From: Oscillospiraceae bacterium
GTDB taxonomy: Bacteria; Bacillota; Clostridia; Oscillospirales; UBA929
Assembly (NCBI GenBank): GCA_031271665.1
Contig: JAISVI010000022.1
Span: forward strand, 1-33,289
DNA length: 33,289 bases
Reading direction: 5' to 3'
Shown: in pieces, positions 8,596 to 18,000 of the stretch
Layout: every line of letters begins with the position of its first letter
Position numbering within the stretch: position 1 is the stretch's first letter
The notes under the pieces: model-generated
What the model saw: the letters and a program-made list of their open reading frames with translations, nothing else
Told to the model about the DNA's origin: nothing
The model's database searches: none
Made by a program: the position numbers and the translations under genes

Positions 8596-8623
8596 ATATC
8601 GAAAGGTAAAACCGCGAACTTTA
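8596..8623 (-). promoter_or_regulatory. Candidate sigma-D (FliA-type) promoter
   Basis: On the minus strand TAAA is followed after 16 bases by TTCGATAT. The Bacillus SigD consensus is TAAA, a spacer of about 15, then GCCGATAT; this -10 matches at six of eight positions. No good SigA alternative is visible in the gap. The spacing to the ribosome site (8576-8583) is suitable. Confidence 0.35.
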
Positions 8624-8641
8624 GGGAAATAATTGTGAGGT

Positions 8642-9319
8642 TTATGTGAGGTTTAGGGCCGCCTTAAGCGCGCGTACCTTTCGCTCGGTTTCCTGTTCGG
8701 TTTTGCCGAACGCGGCGCTGCCGGCAACGAAAATATCCGCGCCCGCGGCGGCGCAGCCAAGGATGTTTTCCGTGTTTATCCCGCCGTCAACCTGAAGGCG
8801 GCAAGAGGGCTTCTCGCGGTTAAGAAGCTGACGCATTGCGCGTATGCGCGAAAGCGAGTTGGGAAGAAAACTCTGCCCCCCGAAGCCCGGTTCGACCGTC
8901 ATAATCAAAACCATGTCCGCAAGATGCAGAAACGGCAAGACCGCCTCTATGTCCGCGGCGGGTTTTATTGACACTCCCGCGTACTTCCCCGCCCGCTTGA
9001 CCTTTTGAAGCGCGGATACGGCACTGTCCCCCACCTCGGCGTGGACGGTAACAAGCGCCGCGCCGCCGTCAAGAAACGCATCCGTAAGACCCGACGGGTC
9101 GGACACCATAAGATGTACGTCAAGCGGCATGTCGGTTACACGCGCCAATGCCGCGCAGATATGCGGCCCAAAGCTTAGATTTGGCACAAAATGCGCGTCC
9201 ATTACGTCAAAATGCAGAATCGCCGCGCCGCCGCGCTTCGCGGCGTTCACGTCGCGGCCAAGGTTTGCCGCGTCCGCCGCAAGAAGCGAGGGGGCTATTA
9301 TAAGCTCGTGGCCAAACAC
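8642..9319 (-). CDS. rpe: Ribulose-phosphate 3-epimerase
   Basis: A 225-residue TIM-barrel enzyme that interconverts ribulose-5-phosphate and xylulose-5-phosphate in the pentose phosphate pathway. The family signatures are all present: IAPSLLAAD at the N-terminus, HFDVMDAHFVPNLSFG and DVHLMVSDP (metal and catalytic residues), and VDGGINTENI near the phosphate-binding end. Length is normal. The start is GTG 9319 with AGGAGG nine bases upstream. It follows glgP by 74 bases on the same strand. A small hairpin at 9351-9366 lies in the gap without a T-tract, so read-through from glgP is possible. Joint placement of glycogen breakdown and pentose metabolism genes is sensible but not a standard operon. 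Confidence 0.95.
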   Translation of the reverse strand: MFGHELIIAPSLLAADAANLGRDVNAAKRGGAAILHFDVMDAHFVPNLSFGPHICAALARVTDMPLDVHLMVSDPSGLTDAFLDGGAALVTVHAEVGDSAVSALQKVKRAGKYAGVSIKPAADIEAVLPFLHLADMVLIMTVEPGFGGQSFLPNSLSRIRAMRQLLNREKPSCRLQVDGGINTENILGCAAAGADIFVAGSAAFGKTEQETERKVRALKAALNLT

Positions 9320-9393
9320 CCAAAGACCCCTCCTGACATAACATAGGGTTGCGGGTCACCCCCCGCTATATATAAAAGGCCGCTTTATCTTTT

Positions 9394-11883
9394 TCAGGTT
9401 TTGCCGATTTTCGCAGGCCTGACCGAGGTGGACGGCCTTTCTTTTTCGCATGTGGGCGTTATATGCCAAATATCATTGGCATATTGCGTTATAGTGTTAT
9501 CTGAAGAGAATATACCGCTTCCCGCGATATTCATAAGAGACATTTTTGACCACAGCTTGGTGCTGCGATACATCTTTTCAAGCTTCTCTTGCGTCTGGAC
9601 ATAAGAGGAAAAATCGCGCAGGACAAAAAATTCGTCATTATAGTCAAGAAGGCTTCGCGCAATGTTGATAAATTCGTCCGCCGGAATATGCTCACAGCCA
9701 AGGCCGCTGCGGATAAACGCAAGTATGCGCTCAAGACGCGGGTCAGAGTTCAGAACCTGCCACGAGGAGTAATTCCCGTGCGCGTAATATTCAAGCACTT
9801 CGTCCACGGACAGTCCAAAACTTATAAAATTCTCATCCCCCACCTGGTTGCGGATTTCAATGTTCGCGCCGTCGCCGGTGCCGATAGTGACTGCGCCGTT
9901 CATCATAAACTTCATGTTCGAGGTACCCGACGCCTCTTTACTGGCTGTGGAAATCTGCTCGCTTACCTCGGCGGCGGGGAAAATATGCTCGGCCAGAGCT
10001 ATGCCGTAGTTTTCAAGGAAAATAAGCGAAAGTTTTCCTTTACAGCTTGGGGCGGCGGCAAGAAGCCTTGTTATCTCGCTTGCAAGCTTTATTACGTTTT
10101 TGGCGTAATAATAGCTTGGCGCGGCCTTGCCCGCCATGATAAATGTGCGCGGCGTGCCGATGTCGTCGCCGTTTTGAAGCCGGAAATAAAGGTGAAGCAC
10201 ATGAAGAAGGTTAAGTATCTGGCGTTTATAGGCATGTATGCGCTTAACCTGTACGTCGAATATAGAGTTTGGATCTATAGAGATGCCGTTTTTCTCAAGT
10301 ATGATTTTTGCAAGCCTTTGTTTATTTGCGCGTTTAATCTCCGTAAGGCGCGTAAGCACTGACGCGTCGTTCTTAAAGCGCTCGAACTCGGCAAGTCTCT
10401 GCGGCTCGCGTATCCAGGCGCTGCCTATGGTATCGCAAAGCAGTTCCGAAAGCGCGGGGTTCGATTTAAGAAGCCAGCGGCGGTGCGTTATGCCGTTAGT
10501 CTTATTATTGAATTTTTCCGGGTACAGCTCGTAGAAATCGCGCAGCACATGCGTTTTAAGAAGCTCGGTATGCACGGCCGCGACGCCGTTGACCGAGAAC
10601 GAGCCTACTATGGCCAGATTGGCCATTCGCACAACGCCGTCGCCGATGATTGCCATTCGCGCCACGCGCCCGGGATCGCTTGGAAAACGGCGGAGCATTT
10701 CCGCGCAGAACCGGCGGTTTATTTCCTCTACGATCATGTAAATACGCGGAAGCAGTGCGCGGAATGAGTCTATCGGCCACTTTTCAAGCGCTTCGGGCAT
10801 AATTGTATGGTTTGTATAGGCAATGATGCCGGTAGTTACGCGCCATGCGTTGTCCCAGCCAAGACCGCAGGAATCCATAAGGATGCGCATAAGTTCGGGA
10901 ACAGCAAGCGACGGATGGGTATCGTTGATATGTATGCAAATATGCTTGTCAAGCTCGGCGATTTTGAATTCCTTTTTGCGCATGTGATGCCGCACAATGC
11001 TTTGCAGTCCGGCGGACACGAAGAAATACTGCTGTTTAAGGCGCAGCTCGCGGTTATTATAGTTCGAGTCGTCGGGATAAAGCACCTCGCTTATGGCCTC
11101 GATGGCATAGCGGTCATACACGGCGTTTACATAGTCGCCGCGCGAAAAGCTTTTAAAGTCAAGGTCGTCCTCGTCCGAGGCCGCCTCGGCGCTCCAAAGT
11201 CTTAGGTTATTGACTGTCGAATTGCGATAACCGACTATCGGTATATCATATGGCACCGCGCGTACGCGAAGCGCGTCTTCGTAGATGAATTTAAGCGACC
11301 CGTCCTTTTCCGGCACGGGATAACAGCGCCCGCCAAGAAGCACTTCGACGGATTTGTCGGGTTTGCGTATCTCCCACGCGTTCGCCTCGCGAAGCCAGTT
11401 ATCGGGCAGCTCTACCTGATAGCCGTCAACGATTTTTTGCGTGAAAAGACCGTATTTATACCGAATGCCGTTGCCATGCCCGGCATATCCCAAGGCGGCC
11501 ATTGAATCCAAAAAACAAGCCGCCAGACGCCCAAGACCGCCGTTGCCCAGCCCGGCGTCCGGTTCGGTTTCCAAAAGCGCGTTAAGGTCAACGCCAAGCT
11601 CGCCAAGGGCCTCTTCGCAGATATCGCGCACGCCAAGGCACAGAAGATTATTCTCAAGGAAGCGTCCCGTAAGAAACTCAAGCGAGAAGTAATACACCTG
11701 GCGCTCGTCTTTACGCGTATATCTGGCGTTTGTTTCAACCCAATCTTCGTTTATTTCGTCGCGGACAACCGCCGCCAGCGCCGCATAGCGATTGGCCACA
11801 GACGCCTCTTCAAACGGTATTCCAAACATGTTGGATATTTTCTTTTTAAACTCGGCTATGACTTGCGTCTTGCTTCTAAGCAT
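9394..11883 (-). CDS. glgP: Glycogen/alpha-glucan phosphorylase
   Basis: An 829-residue glycosyltransferase family 35 enzyme that releases glucose-1-phosphate from glycogen or maltodextrin. Recognisable blocks include the N-terminal DERQVYYFSLEFLTGR and GNGGLGRLAACFLDS, and the pyridoxal-phosphate motif KEASGTSNMKF with the Schiff-base lysine at about residue 658, followed by TIGTGDGANIEI. Length is usual for the family. I chose ATG 11883, since the upstream ATG at 11901 overlaps the GGAGGG that serves 11883. The gene has its own promoter (11925-11953) in the 81-base gap after hisD, so it is independent of the his genes. No other glycogen gene is in the window. Cytoplasmic. Confidence 0.96.
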   Translation of the reverse strand: MLRSKTQVIAEFKKKISNMFGIPFEEASVANRYAALAAVVRDEINEDWVETNARYTRKDERQVYYFSLEFLTGRFLENNLLCLGVRDICEEALGELGVDLNALLETEPDAGLGNGGLGRLAACFLDSMAALGYAGHGNGIRYKYGLFTQKIVDGYQVELPDNWLREANAWEIRKPDKSVEVLLGGRCYPVPEKDGSLKFIYEDALRVRAVPYDIPIVGYRNSTVNNLRLWSAEAASDEDDLDFKSFSRGDYVNAVYDRYAIEAISEVLYPDDSNYNNRELRLKQQYFFVSAGLQSIVRHHMRKKEFKIAELDKHICIHINDTHPSLAVPELMRILMDSCGLGWDNAWRVTTGIIAYTNHTIMPEALEKWPIDSFRALLPRIYMIVEEINRRFCAEMLRRFPSDPGRVARMAIIGDGVVRMANLAIVGSFSVNGVAAVHTELLKTHVLRDFYELYPEKFNNKTNGITHRRWLLKSNPALSELLCDTIGSAWIREPQRLAEFERFKNDASVLTRLTEIKRANKQRLAKIILEKNGISIDPNSIFDVQVKRIHAYKRQILNLLHVLHLYFRLQNGDDIGTPRTFIMAGKAAPSYYYAKNVIKLASEITRLLAAAPSCKGKLSLIFLENYGIALAEHIFPAAEVSEQISTASKEASGTSNMKFMMNGAVTIGTGDGANIEIRNQVGDENFISFGLSVDEVLEYYAHGNYSSWQVLNSDPRLERILAFIRSGLGCEHIPADEFINIARSLLDYNDEFFVLRDFSSYVQTQEKLEKMYRSTKLWSKMSLMNIAGSGIFSSDNTITQYANDIWHITPTCEKERPSTSVRPAKIGKT

Positions 11884-11924
11884 CGGTGCAAATCCCTCCA
11901 TGCGTTTTTTGTTTGTATAGGGTC

Positions 11925-11953
11925 ATTATAACAAGTTTTCTCGCGCTGCGCAA
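11925..11953 (-). promoter_or_regulatory. Promoter of glgP
   Basis: On the minus strand TTGCGC and TATAAT are separated by exactly 17 bases, and TGT precedes TATAAT (extended -10). Start of transcription would be near 11918, about 35 bases before the ATG. Confidence 0.7.
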
Positions 11954-11964
11954 CAATCGCCCGA

Positions 11965-13236
11965 TTAAAGCCTTCTGCGAATCGAAGCGGCGTGGGCGTC
12001 AAGTCCTTCGCTGTCGGCCATAAGCGCGGCCTTTTCCGCGTGTTTGGAAAAGCTTTCGCGGTCATATTCGATATAGCTTATGTATTTTACAAAACTAAGC
12101 GCCGACAGCGGCGAGAAGAACCGCGCGGTTCCGGCGGTGGGCAGCACATGGCTTGGCCCGGCGATGTAGTCTCCGACAGGCTCGGGCGTCCATGCCCCGA
12201 CAAAAAGCGCCCCCGCGTTTCTGATTTTTGGAATAAGCGCGTCCGGGTCACTGACCATAAGCTCCAGATGTTCCGGCGCAAGGGCGTTCGCGCAGTCCGC
12301 GCATTCGTCAAGGTCTTCGCAGATAAACGCCGTTCCAAAGTCCGCGAGGGATATCCGCGCTATCTCGCTTCTGGAAAGCCGCGCAATCTGGGCTGAAAGC
12401 TGTTCGTTAACGGCAAGCGCAAGCTTTTCGTCGGTCGTAACAAGATAACAGGCCGCCAGTACGTCATGCTCGGCCTGACTAAGCAGATCCGCCGCGATAT
12501 TACCGGGGTCGGCGCTTGCGTCCGCGAGGACAAGCACCTCGGAAGGCCCCGCAGTCATGTCGATGTCGATTCTGCCGTACAGTATGCGCTTTGCCGCCTG
12601 AACGTAAGCGTTCCCGGGGCCGACAATCTTGTCGGCGGCGCTTACCGGCCCCGCGCCGAACGCAAGCGCCGCGACAGCCTGTACACCGCCGACGGCGTAT
12701 ACTTCGTCAACGCCCGCGATAAGGGCGGCGGCAAGCACCTCGTCCTTCAAAAACCGCGTGGGCGGCGTTACCATGATAAGCCTTTCTACACCCGCCGCCT
12801 TGGCCGGACAGGCGTTCATAAGCACGCTTGACGGATACGCGGCCGTTCCGCCCGGCACGTACATCCCCACACAGCCAAGCGGGCGCACAAGCTGGCCAAG
12901 CTTTGCGCCGTCCGGCCCTTCCCAAACAGCGCCGGAGGGAACAAGCCGCCTTTGATAGTCAAGTATATTCCGCGCCGCGTGTTCCATCGCGCCTGTAACG
13001 TCCGCGCCGCAGCGCGCACGGGCTTCTTCAAGTTCCCCGCGTGAAACCGCGCGGGGCGCGGCCTTGTCAAACTCAAGCGAAAAGCGCGTTACGGCGTCCC
13101 AGCCGTCTGTTTCAACCGCGCTTATTATGCTTTGTGCCTTCTCTGAAACCTGGGCTTCGCTGACAGCGCGCTTTCTCCGCATCTCCTCTGACCGGCGCGC
13201 CTGTTCCGGTGAATTATGCCGGACGACCGTAAGCAT
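11965..13236 (-). CDS. hisD: Histidinol dehydrogenase
   Basis: A 423-residue NAD-dependent, zinc-containing enzyme that oxidises L-histidinol to histidine in two steps, the last stage of histidine synthesis. Motifs seen are VGPGNAYVQAAKR, TAGPSEVLVLAD, SQAEHDVLA, the catalytic PEHLEL, and GPSHVLPTAGTARF. Length is normal. The ATG at 13236 directly abuts the hisG TAG stop with no intergenic base, so translation is coupled. It is the last gene of a hisZ-hisG-hisD cluster; hisC, hisB, hisH, hisA, hisF and hisIE do not follow and must lie elsewhere if the pathway is complete. Confidence 0.96.
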   Translation of the reverse strand: MLTVVRHNSPEQARRSEEMRRKRAVSEAQVSEKAQSIISAVETDGWDAVTRFSLEFDKAAPRAVSRGELEEARARCGADVTGAMEHAARNILDYQRRLVPSGAVWEGPDGAKLGQLVRPLGCVGMYVPGGTAAYPSSVLMNACPAKAAGVERLIMVTPPTRFLKDEVLAAALIAGVDEVYAVGGVQAVAALAFGAGPVSAADKIVGPGNAYVQAAKRILYGRIDIDMTAGPSEVLVLADASADPGNIAADLLSQAEHDVLAACYLVTTDEKLALAVNEQLSAQIARLSRSEIARISLADFGTAFICEDLDECADCANALAPEHLELMVSDPDALIPKIRNAGALFVGAWTPEPVGDYIAGPSHVLPTAGTARFFSPLSALSFVKYISYIEYDRESFSKHAEKAALMADSEGLDAHAASIRRRL

Positions 13237-13875
13237 CTAAAGCGCCCCCTTGCACATGTTAATAAAGTCCGTTACAAGCGCCTTCTTTGTCTTAACGGCG
13301 GCAATGTTGGCGATAAGGCGCGCGCTTACGTACGCCACGTCCTCTATGGGCGCAAGCCCGTTTTCCCTTAGCGTGCCGCCCGTTTCTACAATATCGACGA
13401 TTCCGTCGGCAAGGCCAAGTATGGGCGCAAGCTCGACCGAACCCTCTATTTTCACGATGTCGGCGTCTACGCCCTTTTTCTCAAGGAAATTTCGTGTCAC
13501 ATTGGGATATTTCGTGGCCACCGTGCGGTGGCGCAGTCCCCCGAAAAAGTCCGTGCCGTCCGGCACGGCAAGCACAAAGCGGCACGCGCCGAACCGCAAA
13601 TCCAAAACCTCGTAAAAACTGCTGCCAAGCTCAAGAATCGTGTCCTTGCCGACAATTCCGAAGTCACACACGCCATGCTCTACATAGGTGATTACGTCCG
13701 GCGCTTTCGCAAGCACAACCTCGAACGGGATGTTTCCCAAAACCGGCAGGGTAAGTCTGCGTCCGGGGGCGCGAAGCGCCGCGCAGTCCGCGCCCGCGCG
13801 CTCGAACATGCCTATGCTCTTTTCAAGAAGGCGGCCTTTTGTTACGGCAATGCGCAACAATGCGTCATTATTCAT
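13237..13875 (-). CDS. hisG: ATP phosphoribosyltransferase, short form (catalytic subunit)
   Basis: The first enzyme of histidine synthesis, joining ATP and PRPP. The protein is 212 residues, the short HisG form that lacks the C-terminal regulatory domain and needs HisZ, which is encoded just upstream. Signatures are RIAVTKGRLLEKSIGMFERAG at the start and DIVETGGTLRENGL for PRPP binding. I chose ATG 13875, which has GGAGG nine bases upstream; the 39 extra residues of the track ORF would lie within hisZ in another frame. It overlaps the end of hisZ by eight bases. Feedback inhibition by histidine through the HisZ-HisG complex is known for the family. Confidence 0.96.
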   Translation of the reverse strand: MNNDALLRIAVTKGRLLEKSIGMFERAGADCAALRAPGRRLTLPVLGNIPFEVVLAKAPDVITYVEHGVCDFGIVGKDTILELGSSFYEVLDLRFGACRFVLAVPDGTDFFGGLRHRTVATKYPNVTRNFLEKKGVDADIVKIEGSVELAPILGLADGIVDIVETGGTLRENGLAPIEDVAYVSARLIANIAAVKTKKALVTDFINMCKGAL

Positions 13876-14833
13876 GACAAACCGCCTCCAATCCCGATAA
13901 TGCGTCAATATCAAGCACAAACCCAATCGCCGGCTCTGCCTGTCCGAACTTCTCCATAAGCGCGTCATATCGTCCGCCGACGGCAATTTCACGCGAAGCG
14001 CCGGGCGCGTATACTCGGAAAATAAGCCCCGTGTAATAGTCCATGCGGCTTACCATAGCGCAGTCAAGCGCCGCGTCCTCGCCGCTAAGGGCGCGGATAA
14101 GCGCGTTCAGCTCGTCAAGGATACGGCGCGCCCGCGCGTTTTGGATTGGCTTCGTGCCGCCGCCGCAGTCCCCCGCGCCCGAAAGCATGACAAGGTTGTA
14201 AAGCCCCTCTGCCTCTTCCCTGCTGCCGCATTGAGCCAATATATCGCCCACTACGGCGAAGTTGCGCCGCTCGAAGGCATGCAGTAAATCCGCCTGCGAG
14301 TCCTCGGAAAGGCCAAGTTCGGGCAGGAACGCGCGTATAAGCCCGGCGTGTCCGATTTCAAGGTGAAGCGTTTCCAGTCCAATACCGCGAAGCGTACCGA
14401 GCAAAAGGCGCAAAACCTCGATATCAGTGTCAGAGCCGCCCGCGCCGATATACTCTATGCCCGCTTGGGCGTACTTGGCGATTTTCCCGTCCGGTTGGAC
14501 GCGGAAAACCGGCTGTTCATAGCTTAGTTTAAGCGGTCTTTCGTCGCCGCGCAGTTTTGTCGCCGCGACCCGCGCCGCCGGGATTGTAGAGTCGGGGCGC
14601 ATAACGCACATACGCCCGGCGCGATCCTCGGTTTTAAGGATTGCCTCTTGCGGAAGGGGCAGACCGGCGTGGATAAAAAGGTCGTAATACTCAAGCACGG
14701 GCGTTTGAATCTGCGTGAACCCGGACGCGGCAAGGGCGGAAATGACGCGCCGCCCAATCCCGCCAAGCCGCGCCGTCTCCTGCCCCAATTCGTCTTTAAG
14801 CCCGGAAGGTATGCCGATCCATCGGTTATTCAT
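13868..14833 (-). CDS. hisZ: ATP phosphoribosyltransferase regulatory subunit (HisRS paralogue)
   Basis: A 321-residue class II aaRS-like protein that pairs with short HisG. Histidyl-tRNA-synthetase-like motifs are visible: GFTQIQTPVLEYYDLF, MRPDSTIPAAR (motif 2 area), FRVQPDGKIAKYAQAGIEYIG, and a C-terminal YYTGLIFRVYAPG and GGRYDALMEKFG. Length is well below a true HisRS and no anticodon-binding domain follows, which supports HisZ. ATG 14833 has AAAGGA eight bases upstream; the track start at 14899 falls in the repeat-filled leader. It is the first gene of the his cluster. A weak candidate promoter (TTTCGC-N17-TACAAT, -10 at 14868-14873) lies upstream. No T-box leader motif was found. Confidence 0.93.
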   Translation of the reverse strand: MNNRWIGIPSGLKDELGQETARLGGIGRRVISALAASGFTQIQTPVLEYYDLFIHAGLPLPQEAILKTEDRAGRMCVMRPDSTIPAARVAATKLRGDERPLKLSYEQPVFRVQPDGKIAKYAQAGIEYIGAGGSDTDIEVLRLLLGTLRGIGLETLHLEIGHAGLIRAFLPELGLSEDSQADLLHAFERRNFAVVGDILAQCGSREEAEGLYNLVMLSGAGDCGGGTKPIQNARARRILDELNALIRALSGEDAALDCAMVSRMDYYTGLIFRVYAPGASREIAVGGRYDALMEKFGQAEPAIGFVLDIDALSGLEAVCHE

Positions 14834-14930
14834 ATGATTTGTCCTTTCTGCTGCTGCTTCGTCCGCCATTGTAAGGGCGCGCAACCGCCCGCGAAACACC
14901 CAATGCCAGCCAAACGCCCCGCATTTAAGA

Positions 14931-14977
14931 CGGGCGAACGCTGTTCGCCCCTACGGACGATTGCTATCGTCCCCTAC
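14931..14977 (-). repeat. Two tandem GTAGGGG hairpin repeats
   Basis: On the minus strand the units read GTAGGGGACGATAGCAATCG and GTAGGGGCGAACAGCGTTCG, each a short perfect inverted repeat preceded by GTAGGGG. They share only the GTAGGGG head; the stems differ but remain self-complementary. Confidence 0.75.
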
Positions 14978-15010
14978 GCGCCCGTGTCCCACATACGCCG
15001 CCGGGATGCG

Positions 15011-15034
15011 CGGGCGGCCAATGGCCGCCCCTAC
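15011..15034 (-). repeat. GTAGGGG hairpin repeat
   Basis: On the minus strand GTAGGGGCGGCCATTGGCCG followed by CCCG, with a GGCGGCC/GGCCGCC-type stem. Same head sequence as the other copies. Confidence 0.75.
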
Positions 15035-15047
15035 AAATCATCCCCAA

Positions 15048-15080
15048 AATTGTCAATTGTTCATTGTCAATTGTCAATTG
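15048..15080 (+). repeat. AATTGTC repeat, left copy flanking the pyrH-polC block
   Basis: A run of overlapping AATTGTC/TTGTCAATTG units. Bases 15048-15072 are identical to the reverse complement of 24609-24633, a 25-base match, so the two copies are inverted with respect to each other. Confidence 0.8.
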
Positions 15081-15094
15081 CCATCGTCCCCTAC
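15081..15094 (-). repeat. Half GTAGGGG repeat carrying the polC stop codon
   Basis: On the minus strand this reads GTAGGGGACGATGG, the first half of the repeat unit found at 14955-14977. Its TAG (15091-15093) is the polC stop codon, and it runs straight into the AATTGAC repeat. Confidence 0.55.
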
Positions 15095-18000
15095 AGGGCG
15101 AACAGTGATATCTGCGCACTTTCCGGAAGGCCGGACAGCGCACCGACCTCGCGAAGGCTGTCTATATGGGCCTTGTTGGCCTTGGTTCGGTTTTGAATGT
15201 CCTCTATGGATAAAAAGAAGGACTTTTCCCGCTCGGCCTGAATGCTCTCCGCCGCCGCCTCGCCAAGACCCGGAAGCGCGGTAAAGGGCGGCAGCAGCGT
15301 CTTTTCGTCAATCTCAAGGAAATCCGTCGCGTGCGAATGCTGAAGGCTCACCTGATTAAAGGTAAAGCCGCGCAGATAGAACTCGTATACGACCTCAAGC
15401 GTGACAAGCTGTTCCTTGCGCTTGTTTTTATCTTTATCGCCGTCGTCCTTAACGGCGCGGTCGTTCTTTATGCGGCGCTTTACCTGCTCGATACCCTCGG
15501 TCATAAGCGGCGCCTCGAAATGCTTGGCGCGCTTTGTAAAATAGGCGCGGTAGAACGCAAGCGGACGGTGTACCTTGAACCACGCCACGCGGAACGCCAT
15601 CATCACATAAGCCACGGCGTGCGACTTTGGGAACATGTACTGTATTTTTTTACAGGATTTTATATACCACTCCGGCACGGCGGCGCGGCGCATCTCAAGC
15701 TCCCACTCTTGGGTAAGCCCCTTTCCCTTGCGGACGGATTCCATGATGTTAAAGGCCGTTTTATTGTCAATCCCAAGGGATATTAAGTATAGCATAATAT
15801 CATCGCGCGAGCAAATTATTTGCCTTAGCGTGGCCACGCCTTTACGCACAAGCTCTTCCTGATTGCCCATCCAGACGTCCGTGCCGTGTGACAGGCCGGA
15901 GATACGAAGCAGCTCTTCAAAACAGGTCGGCTTTGTGGCAAGAAGCATTCCCCGCACAAACTGCGTCCCGAACTCCGGCACGGCAACCGCGCCCGTCGGC
16001 CCCAAAATCGGGTCGTCCTCAAAGCCAAGCGCCTTTGACGAGCGGAAAAGGCTTATCGTCTCTTTGTCGTCAAGCGGGACGTCCATTGCGCTTATGCCCG
16101 TCATATGCTCAAGCGCCCGTATCATCGTCGGGTCTTTATGCCCAAGAAGGTCAAGTTTTAAAAGGTTTTCCTCGATAGAGTGGTAGTCAAAATGCGTCGT
16201 TATCATCTTTTCGCTGTCATTGGCCGGGTAGTGTACGGGGCAGAAGTCGTTTATATCAAGCCCGCGCGGGACGATGACAAGCCCGCCGGGATGCTGTCCT
16301 GTGGTGTCTTTTACGCCGATACATCCCTGGGCAAGCCGGCTTACCTCGGCGGGGTTGTCGCAGGGCAAGCCTTGGCTTTCTATGTATTTCTTCGCGTAAC
16401 CACGCGCGTTGTTGGCCTGAAGCGTGTTTACCGTCCCGGCGCGGAACACTTGGCTTTCACCGAAAATCTCGACGGTGTGGGCGTGCGCGCGCTCTTGATA
16501 CTCGTCCGAGAAATTAAGGTCGATGTCCGGCTTTTTATCCGCGAAGAACCCCAAAAATGTCGCGAAGTTAAGGTCAAACCCGTCTTTTGTAAGGGGTTTT
16601 CCGCATTTGGGGCAAAGCTTGTCCGGCATATCCACGCCGCATAGCGCGCCCGCGCGCGCGTCCTCGTCCGGGAACTCCCAGAATCCGCAGCCGCTTCTTG
16701 TACACAGATAATGCGGCGGCAGGGCGTTTACCTCGGTAATCCCCGCAAGGAACGCCACTATGGACGAGCCGACCGAACCCCGCGAACCGACGTAGTACCC
16801 CTGTTCAAGGCTTCTTTGCACGATTTTTTGGGCGATTATATATATGACGTCATAGCCCTTTTTGGTAATCGAGCCAAGCTCGGTTTCAATGCGCGTCTTC
16901 AAAAGCTCTGGCAGCTCCGCGCCGAACAGCGCGTGAGCCTTGTCATAGCAAAGCTTTGTCAAAAGCTTTGCGGAGCCCTTTATTTCCGGCGAGAACTCGC
17001 CGTCGCGCACGGGCTTTATCTTTTCGGCGCTGTCCGCGACGGCGTTTGGGTTCGTCACGACGACCTCAAGCGCCTTTTCCGAGCCAAGGTATGAAAACTC
17101 GCTTAACATTTCGTCCGTCGTGCGGAAATAAAGCGGAAGGGGGTCGGCGCTTAACATGCTTGTCCCGGCCATCAGGACACGGCGGTATATCTCGTGCTCC
17201 GGTTCAAGAAAATGCACGTCGCCCGTGGCGCATACGGGAATCCCAAGCTCTTCGCCCAAGGAAACAACGGTGCGGTTGAAATCGCGAAGGTGTTCGTCGT
17301 CCCGCGCAAGACCGTCGCGGACAAGGAATTTATTGTTGCAAATCGGCTGTATCTCTAAATAATCATAAAACCGCGCGCATTCAAGCAGTTCTTCGCGCGG
17401 TCTGCCCGCCACAATCGCGCGGAACAGTTCCCCCGCCTCGCAGGCCGAGCCGACTATAAGCCCCTCGCGCCGCGCGATAAGCGTTTCACGCGGTATAAGC
17501 GGCCTTCTTTTAAATGTCTTGGTGTGCGATTCAGATACAAGCCTGTAGAGGTTTCTAAGACCTGTATCGTTTTTCGCGATAAGGATAATGTGGTTATTGC
17601 GCTTCCCTTCCGAAGGCATATAACCCTCTACGCCGTACAGTATTTTAACGCCCGTCTCCTTGGCCGCCCTTATCGTATCGGGGAAAGCGTGGCAAACGCC
17701 GTGGTCGGTAATGGCGATTGCCTTATGCCCCCACGCGGCCGCAAGGCGTATCGCGTCCCCAACCGGGGTAGTCGCGTCCTTTTGGGACATCTGCGTATGT
17801 AAATGAAGCTCTACCCGCTTATGTTCGGACGTGTCCGTACGCGCGGCGCGCGGGATATGGCGTATGGCGCTTGGGCGCAGAAGCCACTCGGTTTCATCGC
17901 GGAACGTATTAAGTTCCATTTTCCCGGAAACCTCTAAAAGGTCGCCGCTTTTAAGAACTTTTTCAATTTGGTCGCACACCCGGATTTGTTCCACGGGAAA

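Larger units (their letters stand above)
14834..15090. other. Repeat-filled intergenic region between polC and hisZ
   Basis: No gene is supported here. About half of the 257 bases are interspersed repeats: three hairpin units of the GTAGGGG family (14931-14977 and 15011-15034), a half unit at the polC stop, and a run of AATTGTC repeats (15048-15080). I looked for a his-type T-box leader on the minus strand and found no AGGGTGG-type sequence. A weak promoter candidate for hisZ has its -10 at 14868-14873. Confidence 0.7.

Noticed and set aside
9351-9366. Hairpin between glgP and rpe as a terminator
   Set aside because: Only a 5-bp stem and no following T-tract on the minus strand.
15048-15080. 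CRISPR-like or tandem repeat array of AATTGTC units
   Set aside because: Units overlap and are too short, with no unique spacers; it is an interspersed repeat.
14834-15090. T-box or other histidine leader riboswitch before hisZ
   Set aside because: No T-box core sequence on the minus strand; the region is mostly GTAGGGG and AATTGTC repeats.
14648-15196. Plus-strand ORF of 182 codons over the hisZ-polC gap
   Set aside because: It overlaps two well-supported minus-strand genes and translates repeat sequence; no ribosome site or family resemblance.
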